This document shows positions 40,667 to 48,529 of a stretch of 48,529 bases of DNA, one piece after another (within the stretch, counting starts at the first letter, position 1; each line of letters opens with the position of its first letter). Under the pieces are notes generated by a model that was given only the letters and a program-made list of their open reading frames with translations, did not search any database and was not told the origin of the DNA. A program made the translations under genes and the position numbers. The stretch comes from Actinomycetes bacterium (GTDB lineage Bacteria > Actinomycetota > Acidimicrobiia > Acidimicrobiales > Palsa-688): positions 1-48,529 of the forward strand of contig JAJYMB010000145.1 of NCBI GenBank assembly GCA_021787365.1, read 5' to 3'.

Positions 40667-41932
40667 CTAGGGGGCTAAGCCGGCCACGTTGGTGGCTGTG
40701 GCCGAAATTTGTGCGAGCGTGACGTGCACGGCCCTAGGAGTTAGGCGAGGCAGCCCGCTCTGATGGTCCCCGAGCTGGCCGAACAGGTTGCCACCCCAAG
40801 ACCACAGCTTGCCGGACGAGCTCAGCGCATAGCTGGTGTCACCGCCAGAGCAGACCTCGGAGAAGCGCACCCCGGCCGGCAGCTCCACCCGCACAGGCAG
40901 CGGAGAGTTCTGCGTGCTGTCGTTGCCCAGCTGGCCGAAACTGCCGGCCCCCCAGGCCCACACCGAGCCGTTGGTCAGCAAGGCGAGCGTCTGGCCGTTG
41001 GTGGCGTTGCTCCCGCCCTGCCAGACCTGGGCAGCAGGCCCGGGCAGAGCGACGCGCACCGGCACGAGCGCATTGACGGTGGTGCCGTTGCCCATCTGGC
41101 CCTCTTGGTTGAAGCCCCAGTCGTAATAGGAGCCATTGGAGAGGAGCGCGCCCGAGCCCTGCCACGACGAGACGAGCGAGACGACCCCCGGCGGGAGGCC
41201 CACGACGGCCGTGGGCGTCGAGCTGTCCGCCGTCGAGCCGTTACCGAGCTCACCGTCTTGGTTGAGGCCGCAGGCATAGACCTTCCCCCCCGACAAGAAA
41301 AGCGTGTGGTCGCCGGCCCCCGAAGCCATGGTCACCCCCGAGGCGGGGAGCCTGGCAGGCACGGGGACCGGCCCCCCCGGTAGGCAGAGCGCCTGCACCG
41401 GGTTGTAGCCCCACCCCCAGAGATGGCCCCTGGAATCTATGGCCAGCCCCGAGTCGTAGGGCATCGGGTTAGGCAGGGAAGCGATCCTGACCCCGGGCGG
41501 GAACGCCACCCGGACCGGGGTGCCCGAGAACCGCGGCAGCGACCCGTCCCCCAGTTCGCCGAGCCCGCCGGCCCCCCAGGCCCACACGGCCCCGCGCGAG
41601 GTCAAGGCGTAGCTGTCGGAGTTGGAGGTGGCGACCTCGACCACGCGCCCGGGGATGCCCGCCACCCGGGCGGGCACGCTGTGGTCCAGTTCGAGGATCT
41701 TCCCGTCGCCCCCGGCCACGCCGAAGCTGTAGACGGCTTCTGGCACGACCGTCTCGGCCGACCTCGGGCGCTGTCGCACCGGCCTGGTCGCGGCCCCACT
41801 GGCCGGGCTGGCGGCACTGCCGCTCGCTCCCGGTGGCCCGGCTGCGAAAGCGGGGGCACTTGGGACCAGCGCGAACGGGGCAAGCGCGCTCAGCGCTGCT
41901 GCTCCTATCGCCAATCTCGACCGTGTTCGCAT
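40667..41932 (-). CDS. Secreted RCC1-repeat propeller protein
   Basis: 421 aa from ATG; the frame is open 48 codons further without a start signal. A signal peptide (LAIGAAALSALAPFALV, near AFA-AGP) precedes a Ser/Ala-rich spacer and about six RCC1-type repeats with cores GAVWAWGAGGLGELGDGS, DGELGNGSTADS, GSVWAWGAGSFGQLGNDST and GKLWSWGGNLFGQLGD, forming a seven-bladed propeller. Bacterial RCC1 repeat proteins are exported binding proteins of unknown ligand. It diverges from the DPA operon. Confidence 0.88.
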   Translation of the reverse strand: MRTRSRLAIGAAALSALAPFALVPSAPAFAAGPPGASGSAASPASGAATRPVRQRPRSAETVVPEAVYSFGVAGGDGKILELDHSVPARVAGIPGRVVEVATSNSDSYALTSRGAVWAWGAGGLGELGDGSLPRFSGTPVRVAFPPGVRIASLPNPMPYDSGLAIDSRGHLWGWGYNPVQALCLPGGPVPVPARLPASGVTMASGAGDHTLFLSGGKVYACGLNQDGELGNGSTADSSTPTAVVGLPPGVVSLVSSWQGSGALLSNGSYYDWGFNQEGQMGNGTTVNALVPVRVALPGPAAQVWQGGSNATNGQTLALLTNGSVWAWGAGSFGQLGNDSTQNSPLPVRVELPAGVRFSEVCSGGDTSYALSSSGKLWSWGGNLFGQLGDHQSGLPRLTPRAVHVTLAQISATATNVAGLAP

Positions 41933-41945
41933 CAAGTAGCACCTT

Positions 41946-41973
41946 CCCTCTCGTACCGACCCTCTCGTACCGA
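41946..41973 (-). repeat. 14-bp tandem repeat in the RCC1 gene leader
   Basis: Two perfect copies of TCGGTACGAGAGGG on the minus strand, just upstream of the RCC1 start. Each copy carries an SD-like GAGAGGG. Confidence 0.8.
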
Positions 41974-42182
41974 AGGGCGGCCGGTCGGCGGCCCCAACCC
42001 TTCGGAATGGCGGCGGAAGTATACCCCTGTGGGTAGGTGGCCAGGTCGCGCGCCCTGGGCCCCCCGCCCACCCCACGGCTGAGGGCAGTGAGCGGCGCCG
42101 GGGTTCTTAATGCGGCCTTCACCAAGGTGCTCCTAGGGTTGCCCGCATCCCGCGGAGGGAGCTCCCCGGGAGGAGGTTTGCT

Positions 42183-43142
42183 GTGAAAGTGGTCCGCAGG
42201 TTGGCAGCTGCCGCAGCCCTCACACCGCTGCTGGTGGCGCTGGCGCCGGCGGCGCCGCCGGCAGCCGCGGCAGCCCACCGCCACGTCCCGGCGGCGCTCG
42301 TGCCGCTCCCCGCACCGGCACCGCTCGTCCCCTTCGACCCGGCGGCCGGCCCCGACCAGGGCCGTTGGCACCCCGCCGGCCGTCTGGTCGATGGCCACCC
42401 CGCCGTGTACGAGACCATCCTTACGGTCCCGGGCACAGGCCAGCCGGCCGGGTTCGCCTGGATGGACCCCAGGCTCCTCAGGGCGCAGCTGTACTCGGGG
42501 AGCGGGAGCCCGGGAGGTTACGGGTGGAAGCTGACAGCCCCGATCTCGCCGGGCGCTGCCCGTACCCTCGTTGCGGCGTTCAATGGGGGGTTCAAGTTCC
42601 CCTACACGGAGGGCGGTTACTATGCCGAGGGCAAGCTCGCGTACCCGCTCCGCCCAGGGGGTGCCTCCCTCGTGATCTACCGGAACGGTGACGCCACTGT
42701 GGGCGCTTGGGGACGCGATGTCAACTGGTCAAGCCAGGTCATAGCCGTCCGGCAAAACCTGACTTTGCTCGTCGACGGAGGCCATGCGGTGGGTGGCCTC
42801 GACCCCTACGACAAGTCCGTTTGGGGCGCTACGCTCGGTGGGATCCCAAACGTCTGGCGCTCCGGCATCGGGGTAACCTCTGACGGCGCGCTTGTCTATG
42901 TGTACGGCCCCGATCTCGAGATCACCCAGTTGGCCGCGTTGCTCGTGCGTGCCCGGACGGTCCGGGCGATGACCCTCGACATGAACCCGTACTGGACGGT
43001 CTTTGTCACCTACAAGCCGCCCCCTGGTGCGCCGGCGTCCCCGGCAAACGGGAGCTCGCTGCTCCCAGGTACCATACAGGGGCCGACGACCTTCTTCGAA
43101 CCCTGGTGGAACCGTGACTTCTTCACAATGTCAGCCCGCTGA
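42183..43142 (+). CDS. Secreted phosphodiester glycosidase (NAGPA-like)
   Basis: 319 aa from GTG with GGGAGGAGG upstream. A signal peptide (RLAAAAALTPLLVALAP) is followed by an Ala/Pro-rich spacer and the phosphodiester-glycosidase domain: TLVAAFNGGFKF, LTLLVDGGHAV, WRSGIGVTSDGALVYVYG and AMTLDMNPYWTVFV. In animals the domain uncovers mannose-6-phosphate; in bacteria it acts on phosphodiester-linked sugars, possibly wall polymers. It leads a four-gene operon with the DPA genes (10-nt gap), so a wall arabinan or phosphodiester target is plausible. Confidence 0.85.
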   Translation: MKVVRRLAAAAALTPLLVALAPAAPPAAAAAHRHVPAALVPLPAPAPLVPFDPAAGPDQGRWHPAGRLVDGHPAVYETILTVPGTGQPAGFAWMDPRLLRAQLYSGSGSPGGYGWKLTAPISPGAARTLVAAFNGGFKFPYTEGGYYAEGKLAYPLRPGGASLVIYRNGDATVGAWGRDVNWSSQVIAVRQNLTLLVDGGHAVGGLDPYDKSVWGATLGGIPNVWRSGIGVTSDGALVYVYGPDLEITQLAALLVRARTVRAMTLDMNPYWTVFVTYKPPPGAPASPANGSSLLPGTIQGPTTFFEPWWNRDFFTMSAR

Positions 43143-43152
43143 GGCAGTGATC

Positions 43153-44097
43153 GTGCTGGAGGGCCCCGACGCGACGGCCGCGCGCGAGGTCTCGCTCATA
43201 CCTGCCCGCCCCCAGTCACAGCTATGGGCACTGGCGAGCGCCCTGCGCCCCAGGCAGTGGCCAAAAAACGTGCTCGTTTTCGCCGCCCCTGTGGCGTCCG
43301 GCGCGATCCTGCACAGCGGCCCCTTGACGCGCACCTTCGCCGCTTTCTGGGTGCTCGTCGCCGCGTCAGCGGCCACCTATTTGCTAAACGACATCACCGA
43401 CCGCGAGTCGGACCGTCTCCACCCGGTGAAAAGCCGCCGGCCCATAGCATCGGGTCGGCTGGGTGTCAAGACGGCGTTGGCCGTCGCAAGCGCGCTCACC
43501 CTGATTTCGTGCGCCGCCGCGCTCCTCCTCTCTCCGTTCCTCGGCGCCATCGTGGTGTCCTACCTGGCGATCAGCACCGCGTACACGCTCTTCCTGAAGC
43601 GCCTGGCAGTGATCGAGCTGGCCAGTGTGGCTTCAGGATTTACCCTGCGGGCCGTGGCGGGCGGGGCCGCAGCGCACGTGGCGATCTCGCCTTGGTTTTT
43701 GGTGATGGTCTCCTTTGGCGCGCTGTTCGTAGTCGCCGGCAAGCGCCGGTCCGAACAGGTGGCTTTGGGCAGCGCCAAAACCGTGCACCGTCGCAGCCTG
43801 GGCGCTTACCCGCCCGAGTTCCTGCGCAGCGTGCGCCTGCTGGCCATGGCCGTGACCGTGACGACATACTGCCTGTGGGCCTTCCAGCGTGCCAGCGAAC
43901 TGTCGCTCGGCCGGGGGGCGCACCTCGTCTGGTTCGAGCTTTCGATCGTGCCTTTCGTGACGGCGGTGCTGCTCGTGGAGCTAGCGGTACAGCGTGGCAA
44001 AGGAGGGGAGCCGGAGGAACTTGCGCTCACCGACCACGCCCTCCAGCTCTGCGGCTTGGCCTGGGTGGCAATGGTCGTGATCGGGATTTACGCTTGA
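43153..44097 (+). CDS. ubiA: Decaprenyl-phosphate phosphoribosyltransferase (UbiA family)
   Basis: 314 aa from GTG eight nt after GAGG; a GTG at 43147 is the alternative. Nine hydrophobic helices with the UbiA motif NDITDRESDRLHPVKSRRP (metal/diphosphate site) and a second motif FLKRLAVIELASVASGF. It transfers 5-phosphoribose diphosphate onto polyprenyl phosphate, the first step to DPA, the arabinose donor. The neighbours dprE1 and dprE2 confirm the assignment. Confidence 0.9.
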   Translation: MLEGPDATAAREVSLIPARPQSQLWALASALRPRQWPKNVLVFAAPVASGAILHSGPLTRTFAAFWVLVAASAATYLLNDITDRESDRLHPVKSRRPIASGRLGVKTALAVASALTLISCAAALLLSPFLGAIVVSYLAISTAYTLFLKRLAVIELASVASGFTLRAVAGGAAAHVAISPWFLVMVSFGALFVVAGKRRSEQVALGSAKTVHRRSLGAYPPEFLRSVRLLAMAVTVTTYCLWAFQRASELSLGRGAHLVWFELSIVPFVTAVLLVELAVQRGKGGEPEELALTDHALQLCGLAWVAMVVIGIYA

Positions 44098-45488
44098 GCC
44101 TTGCCTCGGAGAGGCAACTCCTGACGGGCTGGGGACGGGCCACCTGGAGCGCAGCCAAAGTGGTGGCCCCACGCGACGAGGCCGAAGTGGAGCGCCTGGT
44201 CGTAAAGGAGCCCGATAGCTTCGGTCGTTTTTCTCCCCGAGGCCTTGGCAGGGCCTACGGCGACGCGGCCCAGTGCGCGGGCGGGACGGTCGTGGACTGC
44301 AGGGGGCTCAGGTCCGTCCTTGGGCTGGACCGCCAACGCGGTACGCTCCGGGCCGGCGCCGGAATATCTTTCGATAACCTCCTCGAGCTCCTCGTGCCTC
44401 GGGGGTACTTCCTGCCGGTAACGCCCGGCACGCGCTTTGTCACTCTCGGGGGCGCGATCGCAAGTGACATCCACGGCAAGAACCACCACGTTGACGGGTC
44501 CCTCAGCGCCCACCTGGAGAACCTCCGGCTCGTGGCCCCGGCTGGCACCTTCGACTGCGGCCCGGTGCAGCACAAGGAGGAGTTCGACGCCACCTGCGGG
44601 GGTATGGGCTTGACCGGCGTCGTCACAGAAGCAACTCTTCGCTTGCTGCCGATCGAGAGCTCGTGGATGGTGGTCGACACCGAACGCGCCGCCGACTTGG
44701 ATAGCTGCTTGTCGCTTTTGTCAGAAGAAGCCTCCCGCTACCGGTACTCGGTGGCATGGGTGGACGGGTTGGCGCGTGGCCGGCGCTTGGGCCGCAGCGT
44801 GCTCACTAGGGCCGACCACGCGCTGGCCATGGACCTGCCGGTCGACCGGCGACGCCAGCCCCTTTCCTACCGGGCACCCCGGGTCGTAGAAGTGCCGTTC
44901 GCCTCGCCCCTATCGCTCCTCCGCCCGGCTACGGTGAGCGCCTTCAACGAGATGTGGTACCGGAAAGCTCCGAGCAAGCGAGAGACACAGCTCCAACCGC
45001 TGGCCACGTTTTTCTACCCCTTGGACGGCGTCGGCAGTTGGAACCGTCTGTACGGGCCTAGGGGCTTCACCCAGTACCAGTTCGTCGTGCCCTTTGGGGC
45101 AGAGCGGGCCCTCGAGCATGCCCTGGAGAAGCTGAGCGGGGGCCGGGTCGCTTCGTTCCTCGCCGTGCTCAAGTCTTTCGGGGCAGCCGGAGCCGGGCAC
45201 CTGTCGTTCCCCATGGAAGGGTGGACGCTCGCCCTTGACATCCCCTTGGGTGTGCCGGGCCTGCCGGAGCTCCTGGACGAGCTCGACGTGCTCGTGGCTG
45301 ACGCCGGGGGACGGGTCTACTTGTCCAAGGACGCGCGGCTGCGCCCGGACCTCGTGCCGGCCATGTACCCTCGCTTAGCAGAATGGCAGGCTGTACGTGC
45401 ACGCCTCGACCCAGCCGGCGTGATGAGCTCGGACCTGGCGCGCCGCCTGGGGCTCGCCGGCCCGGTGTTACCGAGCACCAGGGCATGA
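44094..45488 (+). CDS. dprE1: Decaprenylphosphoryl-beta-D-ribose 2'-oxidase
   Basis: 464 aa from TTG in a TTGA overlap with the ubiA stop. FAD-binding motif FSPRGLGRAYGDAAQC, then GGAIASDIHGKNHHVDGS and a CGGMGLTGVVTEATLRL segment; length equals mycobacterial DprE1. The reactive Cys of M. tuberculosis DprE1 (position 387, in WNICVDF) corresponds to Ala380 here (WTLALDI), and the active-site Lys of YTAKDSR is kept (YLSKDAR). With DprE2 it epimerises DPR to DPA. Confidence 0.92.
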   Translation: MSLASERQLLTGWGRATWSAAKVVAPRDEAEVERLVVKEPDSFGRFSPRGLGRAYGDAAQCAGGTVVDCRGLRSVLGLDRQRGTLRAGAGISFDNLLELLVPRGYFLPVTPGTRFVTLGGAIASDIHGKNHHVDGSLSAHLENLRLVAPAGTFDCGPVQHKEEFDATCGGMGLTGVVTEATLRLLPIESSWMVVDTERAADLDSCLSLLSEEASRYRYSVAWVDGLARGRRLGRSVLTRADHALAMDLPVDRRRQPLSYRAPRVVEVPFASPLSLLRPATVSAFNEMWYRKAPSKRETQLQPLATFFYPLDGVGSWNRLYGPRGFTQYQFVVPFGAERALEHALEKLSGGRVASFLAVLKSFGAAGAGHLSFPMEGWTLALDIPLGVPGLPELLDELDVLVADAGGRVYLSKDARLRPDLVPAMYPRLAEWQAVRARLDPAGVMSSDLARRLGLAGPVLPSTRA

Positions 45489-45498
45489 GGGGCTAGCC

Positions 45499-46260
45499 GT
45501 GCTAGACGGGACCGGGATGCCACAGAGCGCGGTCGTGATCGGTGGCGCCTCCGACATGGCGAGGGATGTGCTTCGCATCCTCGCCGGGCGCCGCCTCCGC
45601 TCAGTCGTCCTCGCCGGCCGTTCCGAGCCGGCCCTCGACGTGGTGGGCCGGGAACTGCGTGCGCTCGGCGTCGAGTCGGTGCGCTGCCGCACGCTTGACG
45701 TGACTGCCGTAGCGTCCTTGGTGCCGTTCGTGTCCGAAGCTGTGGCCGACCTGGGAGAGGTCGACCTCGTCCTCGTGGCGGCCGGGCAACTGGGGACCGC
45801 CACATTGGAGCAGCTCGGCCCGGGCACGATCTCGTCCCTGGTGGCTACGAACTTCTCTGGTCCCGCGGCGCTCGCCATGGAGTTCGCCAAGCACATGGTG
45901 CGCCAGGGCTTCGGGCGGATAGTCCTGTTTTCCTCCGTCGCCGGCGTGCGCACCCGCAAGTCCAATTTCGTTTATGGTGCGGCCAAAGCTGGCTTGGACG
46001 GCTTCGCGCTCGGCCTGTCTGGCGCCCTAGAAGGCACAGGGGTCGGCATAACCGTGGTCCGTCCGGGGTTCGTGACCACCAAGATGACGGCAGGCATGAA
46101 GCCGGCGATCTTCCCAGTTGACGCCGAGACGGTGGCGAAGGCAGTTGTGCGTAGCCTCGAAACGGGCCGGGAAGTGGTCTGGGTGCCTCCCCAATTGCGC
46201 TACCTGTTTGCGTTGCTGCGCTTGGTACCCACGCCGCTTTGGCGGCGGCTCCCGGGGTGA
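45499..46260 (+). CDS. dprE2: Decaprenylphosphoryl-D-2-keto erythropentose reductase
   Basis: 253 aa from GTG six nt after GAGGGG; a downstream ATG would remove six residues. Short-chain dehydrogenase: Rossmann loop VVIGGASDMARDV, LVAAGQLG, catalytic Ser and Y-x-x-x-K in FSSVAGVRTRKSNFVYGAAK, and VRPGFVTTKMTAGM. It reduces the keto intermediate from DprE1 to DPA with NADH. It is last in the operon. Confidence 0.92.
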   Translation: MLDGTGMPQSAVVIGGASDMARDVLRILAGRRLRSVVLAGRSEPALDVVGRELRALGVESVRCRTLDVTAVASLVPFVSEAVADLGEVDLVLVAAGQLGTATLEQLGPGTISSLVATNFSGPAALAMEFAKHMVRQGFGRIVLFSSVAGVRTRKSNFVYGAAKAGLDGFALGLSGALEGTGVGITVVRPGFVTTKMTAGMKPAIFPVDAETVAKAVVRSLETGREVVWVPPQLRYLFALLRLVPTPLWRRLPG

Positions 46261-46273
46261 GCTGCTGCCTCAG

Positions 46274-47170
46274 CTAGGCACCGAAGTACTGCTCGACGGC
46301 TTTGGCGAGCCCTTTTGCGACAGCCTCCTGCCCCGCCTTGCTCGCCGCGATGGTCGCTTCGAAAGGGTCGGTTATAAACAGGGGCTCGATGAGCGCACCG
46401 GGCATTTGGCTCGGGTAGGAGACGTAACCGGGGTCTGCCGGCCCTATCAGCACCAAGTGCCTGTAGGCCGCGGCCGCCGCGGACAGCGGCGGGCCGCCCA
46501 AAGTACTGTCCTTTACGACCCCGGCGTCGGGGATGCCCCACCCGTGGGAGTTCATGGACGACAGTACGTCGTGTTGGACGAGCCGGGCGAGGCGGATGTT
46601 CTTGGCTGCGAACGGCCTGACGGCGTCGTAAGCGGTCAGGCACCCAGCGTTGAGCGGGGAGGGGCCGGCGTCCAGGTAGATGCCGATGAGCACGTCGGCT
46701 TTCACCAAATTGGCGCACAAGTCGCGAGCTGTGACGTCCCTATGAGATCCTTTTACGGTGAAGATGCCATCGCTCACGTCGCCGGGGCGGGGACGAGCAA
46801 CGGTCGAGGCGCGAGTGCGTGACACGGCCACCGTGAAGCCACGGGCGCGAAGCAGCGCCATGGTGTCGAGCTCCATGGGCAGCGTCTCGTCCGCCTCGAA
46901 AATGGTACGGCCGGACTCGGTATTCCCCACGGCCCCGGGGTCGATGCCGCCATGGCCTGCGTCCAGGAACACCGTCAGGTGACGGCTGCCCGATGTCGGG
47001 CGGAACGACACGCATGACCCCGGTTCGAAGTAGGAAGGGTCGACCTGGCGCCCTCCAAGCACCCCCTGCGCGGCGGCGGCCGGGCGCGCGGCGTCGCCGG
47101 CGGGCGCGAAGGCAGGGCGCGTCGCCATGAGCAGCCCCCCGACGCCGGCTATAGCCATCAGACGGCTCAC
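46274..47170 (-). CDS. N-acetylmuramoyl-L-alanine amidase (Amidase_3), variant zinc site
   Basis: 298 aa from GTG eight nt after AAGGGA. An N-terminal signal-like segment (LMAIAGVGGLLMATRPAFA) precedes the amidase domain: VFLDAGHGGIDPGAVG (zinc His73), FEADETLPMELD (zinc Glu92) and the catalytic Glu in ALIEPLFITDP. The third zinc ligand, normally His in a SIHANA-like strand, is Tyr165 in LIGIYLDAG. Activity may be altered or use another ligand. It cleaves the peptide stem from peptidoglycan. It lies 18 nt downstream of the propeller protein at the right edge and is probably co-transcribed. Confidence 0.85.
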   Translation of the reverse strand: MSRLMAIAGVGGLLMATRPAFAPAGDAARPAAAAQGVLGGRQVDPSYFEPGSCVSFRPTSGSRHLTVFLDAGHGGIDPGAVGNTESGRTIFEADETLPMELDTMALLRARGFTVAVSRTRASTVARPRPGDVSDGIFTVKGSHRDVTARDLCANLVKADVLIGIYLDAGPSPLNAGCLTAYDAVRPFAAKNIRLARLVQHDVLSSMNSHGWGIPDAGVVKDSTLGGPPLSAAAAAYRHLVLIGPADPGYVSYPSQMPGALIEPLFITDPFEATIAASKAGQEAVAKGLAKAVEQYFGA

Positions 47171-47188
47171 GTGCCGCGTCCCTTGGGC

Positions 47189-48529
47189 TCAGCCGGTCAC
47201 GGGGTGGGTAGGCGTAGAGCCACCGGGCCCGAGGACGTCGAAGCCGTCGGGTTTGTAGAGGTACCCAGGCGCGGTGCCCGGTACGCCTACGTGGCCGTAC
47301 TGCCAAACGACGGCTCCTGTCGAGGGGTCGATCGCGACCATCCGGTCGTTGTGGTCGTCGTTCAGCATGAAGACACCGCTCGGCAAGAGTTCGACGAGCG
47401 AGGGGTCGTTGAGCTCACCGGGACCCGAAGTGGGCTGGTAACGGTAGAGGATCTGGCCGGCGCGGTTGAACTCGACGATGGCGCCCGGGTTGGTGTAGTC
47501 CGCCACCAGGTACCGGTCCGGGCCCAGTTGTTGGGGGTCCGAGGGGTAGCCGATCGCCAGGTGGGTATCCCAGACGAGCTGGCCGGTCATTGTGTACTCG
47601 TCGATCCAGCTCCCGTTGATCTCCGAGACGAGAAGGTTGCCATCAGCGAGCGGAGTGTCACCGTTCGGCGAACCGAGGTCGGTCGGAGGGTTGTGGGCGC
47701 AGACGCCGTTGGTGCCGATCTGGTGGACGATCGCTTTGGTGGCGGGGTTTATAATGAGGATGCGGCAGTTGATGATGTCTGCCACGACTACGTTGCCGTT
47801 GCGTAACAGGTAGGCGTCGTCGGGGTTGCTCAGATAGCCCGGGGCGTAACCGGGCTGTCGCGGGTGGCCGTACTGCCAAAGGACGCGCCCGGACGGGTAC
47901 GCGATCTCCACTATCGTCTCGTTGTTTTCCTGGTTGGAAATGATGGCCGTCCCGTGGCGGACGAAAAAGGCATCATCTGGGTAGTAGAAGCCGCCGGGCG
48001 GCGGGGGGGCGGTGGCCGAGGGGTACCTCCATATGATTTGGCCGGCGTCGTTTAGCAGGAGGAGACGGTCATTGCCCCGGTCCGCCACGAGCAGCTTGTA
48101 CCCGTAGTAGGGCGAGCCGGCGCCGGCCGAGCCGGCGACCCCGAAGCGCCGGTCGGGCGTCACGAACTGCACTGCCGCGGTCTGCGCACCACCTGCCACC
48201 TCTCCCCCCACGAGGTAGAGGCGGTTGGCCGACACTGCGGTGCCGGCGTAGGCGACCGCCGTCTGCAGGGACCCGGCGCGAAGTACGGAGTCGTTGGCCG
48301 TGTCGAAGGCGAAGACGTCGTTGACGGGCTCGGGCGTGCCGGCGGTAGCAGGCGTGCGGGTCCCGGCTGGGCCGGTGCCGGTCTCTGCCCCGCCGGTGCT
48401 CACCCCGCCGGTGCTCACCCCGCCGGTGCTCACCCCGCCGGTGCTCACCCCGCCGGTGCTCACCCCGCCGGTGCTCACCCCGCCGGTGCTCACCCCGCCG
48501 GTGCTCACCCCGCCGGTGCTCACCCCGCC
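47189..48529 (-). CDS. NHL/PQQ-type propeller protein (N-terminus outside window)
   Basis: At least 446 residues; the frame runs off the right edge. The visible N-terminal end is a run of VSTGG pentapeptides, then a kelch-like stretch (LYLVGGEVAGGAQTAAVQF) and a six-bladed-type propeller with repeats such as LLVADRGNDRLLLLNDAG, DDAYLLRNGNVVVADIINC and NLLVSEINGSWIDEY, resembling NHL and arylsulfotransferase/PQQ blades. It probably lies outside the cell behind a low-complexity stalk; no catalytic residues are recognised. It is upstream of the amidase gene. Confidence 0.82.
   Translation of the reverse strand, partial: GGVSTGGVSTGGVSTGGVSTGGVSTGGVSTGGVSTGGVSTGGVSTGGAETGTGPAGTRTPATAGTPEPVNDVFAFDTANDSVLRAGSLQTAVAYAGTAVSANRLYLVGGEVAGGAQTAAVQFVTPDRRFGVAGSAGAGSPYYGYKLLVADRGNDRLLLLNDAGQIIWRYPSATAPPPPGGFYYPDDAFFVRHGTAIISNQENNETIVEIAYPSGRVLWQYGHPRQPGYAPGYLSNPDDAYLLRNGNVVVADIINCRILIINPATKAIVHQIGTNGVCAHNPPTDLGSPNGDTPLADGNLLVSEINGSWIDEYTMTGQLVWDTHLAIGYPSDPQQLGPDRYLVADYTNPGAIVEFNRAGQILYRYQPTSGPGELNDPSLVELLPSGVFMLNDDHNDRMVAIDPSTGAVVWQYGHVGVPGTAPGYLYKPDGFDVLGPGGSTPTHPVTG
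48391..48529 (-). repeat. 15-bp minisatellite encoding VSTGG, about nine copies to the window edge
   Basis: Identical 15-bp units (plus strand CGCCGGTGCTCACCC) continue past the end. Perfect identity suggests recent slippage; copy number is likely to vary or to have been collapsed in assembly. Confidence 0.92.

Overview
The window is high-GC DNA with frequent GTG and TTG starts and many 4-nt stop/start overlaps. Several secreted proteins carry a 42-residue repeat built on GYWLV and FGxAxxxGSL. With a DprE1/DprE2/UbiA locus, CtpE-type and metal P-type ATPases and DUF4389, this points to an actinobacterium, most likely class Acidimicrobiia (inference). No rRNA, tRNA, CRISPR array or replication origin was seen. 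Both window edges cut repeat-rich secreted proteins.

Layout. 1-10.1 kb: secreted and surface proteins (two tandemly duplicated repeat proteins, a CAP-domain protein, a T/P-linker protein, a DUF4389 membrane protein, a kelch/Ig/repeat protein). 10.4-13.4 kb: a four-gene mobile cassette (HTH protein, unknown, zinc-ribbon protein, large serine recombinase) in which every junction is a GTGA overlap. 13.5-36.8 kb: a stress/envelope island with a universal stress protein, a SRPBCC-2TM-PAP2 operon, a GH51-like glycosidase with a membrane partner, a metal P-type ATPase fused to hemerythrin plus a GerMN/Gmad2 protein, a histidine kinase with a CtpE-type ATPase, a HAD-HerA fusion, a truncated ABC-2 permease, an MFS transporter, an HtrA protease, a Na+/H+ antiporter, a flavodoxin and an OmpR-type response regulator. 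36.9-40.4 kb: a frameshifted sulfatase and a sulfotransferase-CysQ pair. 40.7-48.5 kb: an RCC1-repeat protein, a four-gene operon with the decaprenyl-phosphoryl-arabinose (DPA) genes, an amidase and an NHL/PQQ-type propeller protein.

What ties the island together. Ten intergenic arrays of a heptamer (consensus CTCCACC, the last copy often CTYGACC) repeat at exactly 11-bp steps, like the direct-repeat boxes of actinobacterial PhoP/OmpR-family regulators. They point at the universal stress protein, the SRPBCC operon and its divergent neighbour, the ATPase-hemerythrin operon, the MFS gene, HtrA, the flavodoxin and two unlisted small genes. Those two small proteins (56 and 59 aa) start exactly 33 nt from their array, share a leader motif (CAGGTTGGG) and align with one gap (V-T-x-L, VVE-x-Q, RPE-xxx-D-x-G); I propose them as an undescribed family. 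The response regulator and the kinase lie 12 kb apart but share a promoter layout, including a DosR-like box and the string CAATACTGG. The kinase is preceded by a 27-codon remnant that begins like the response regulator, so they are probably a split cognate pair.
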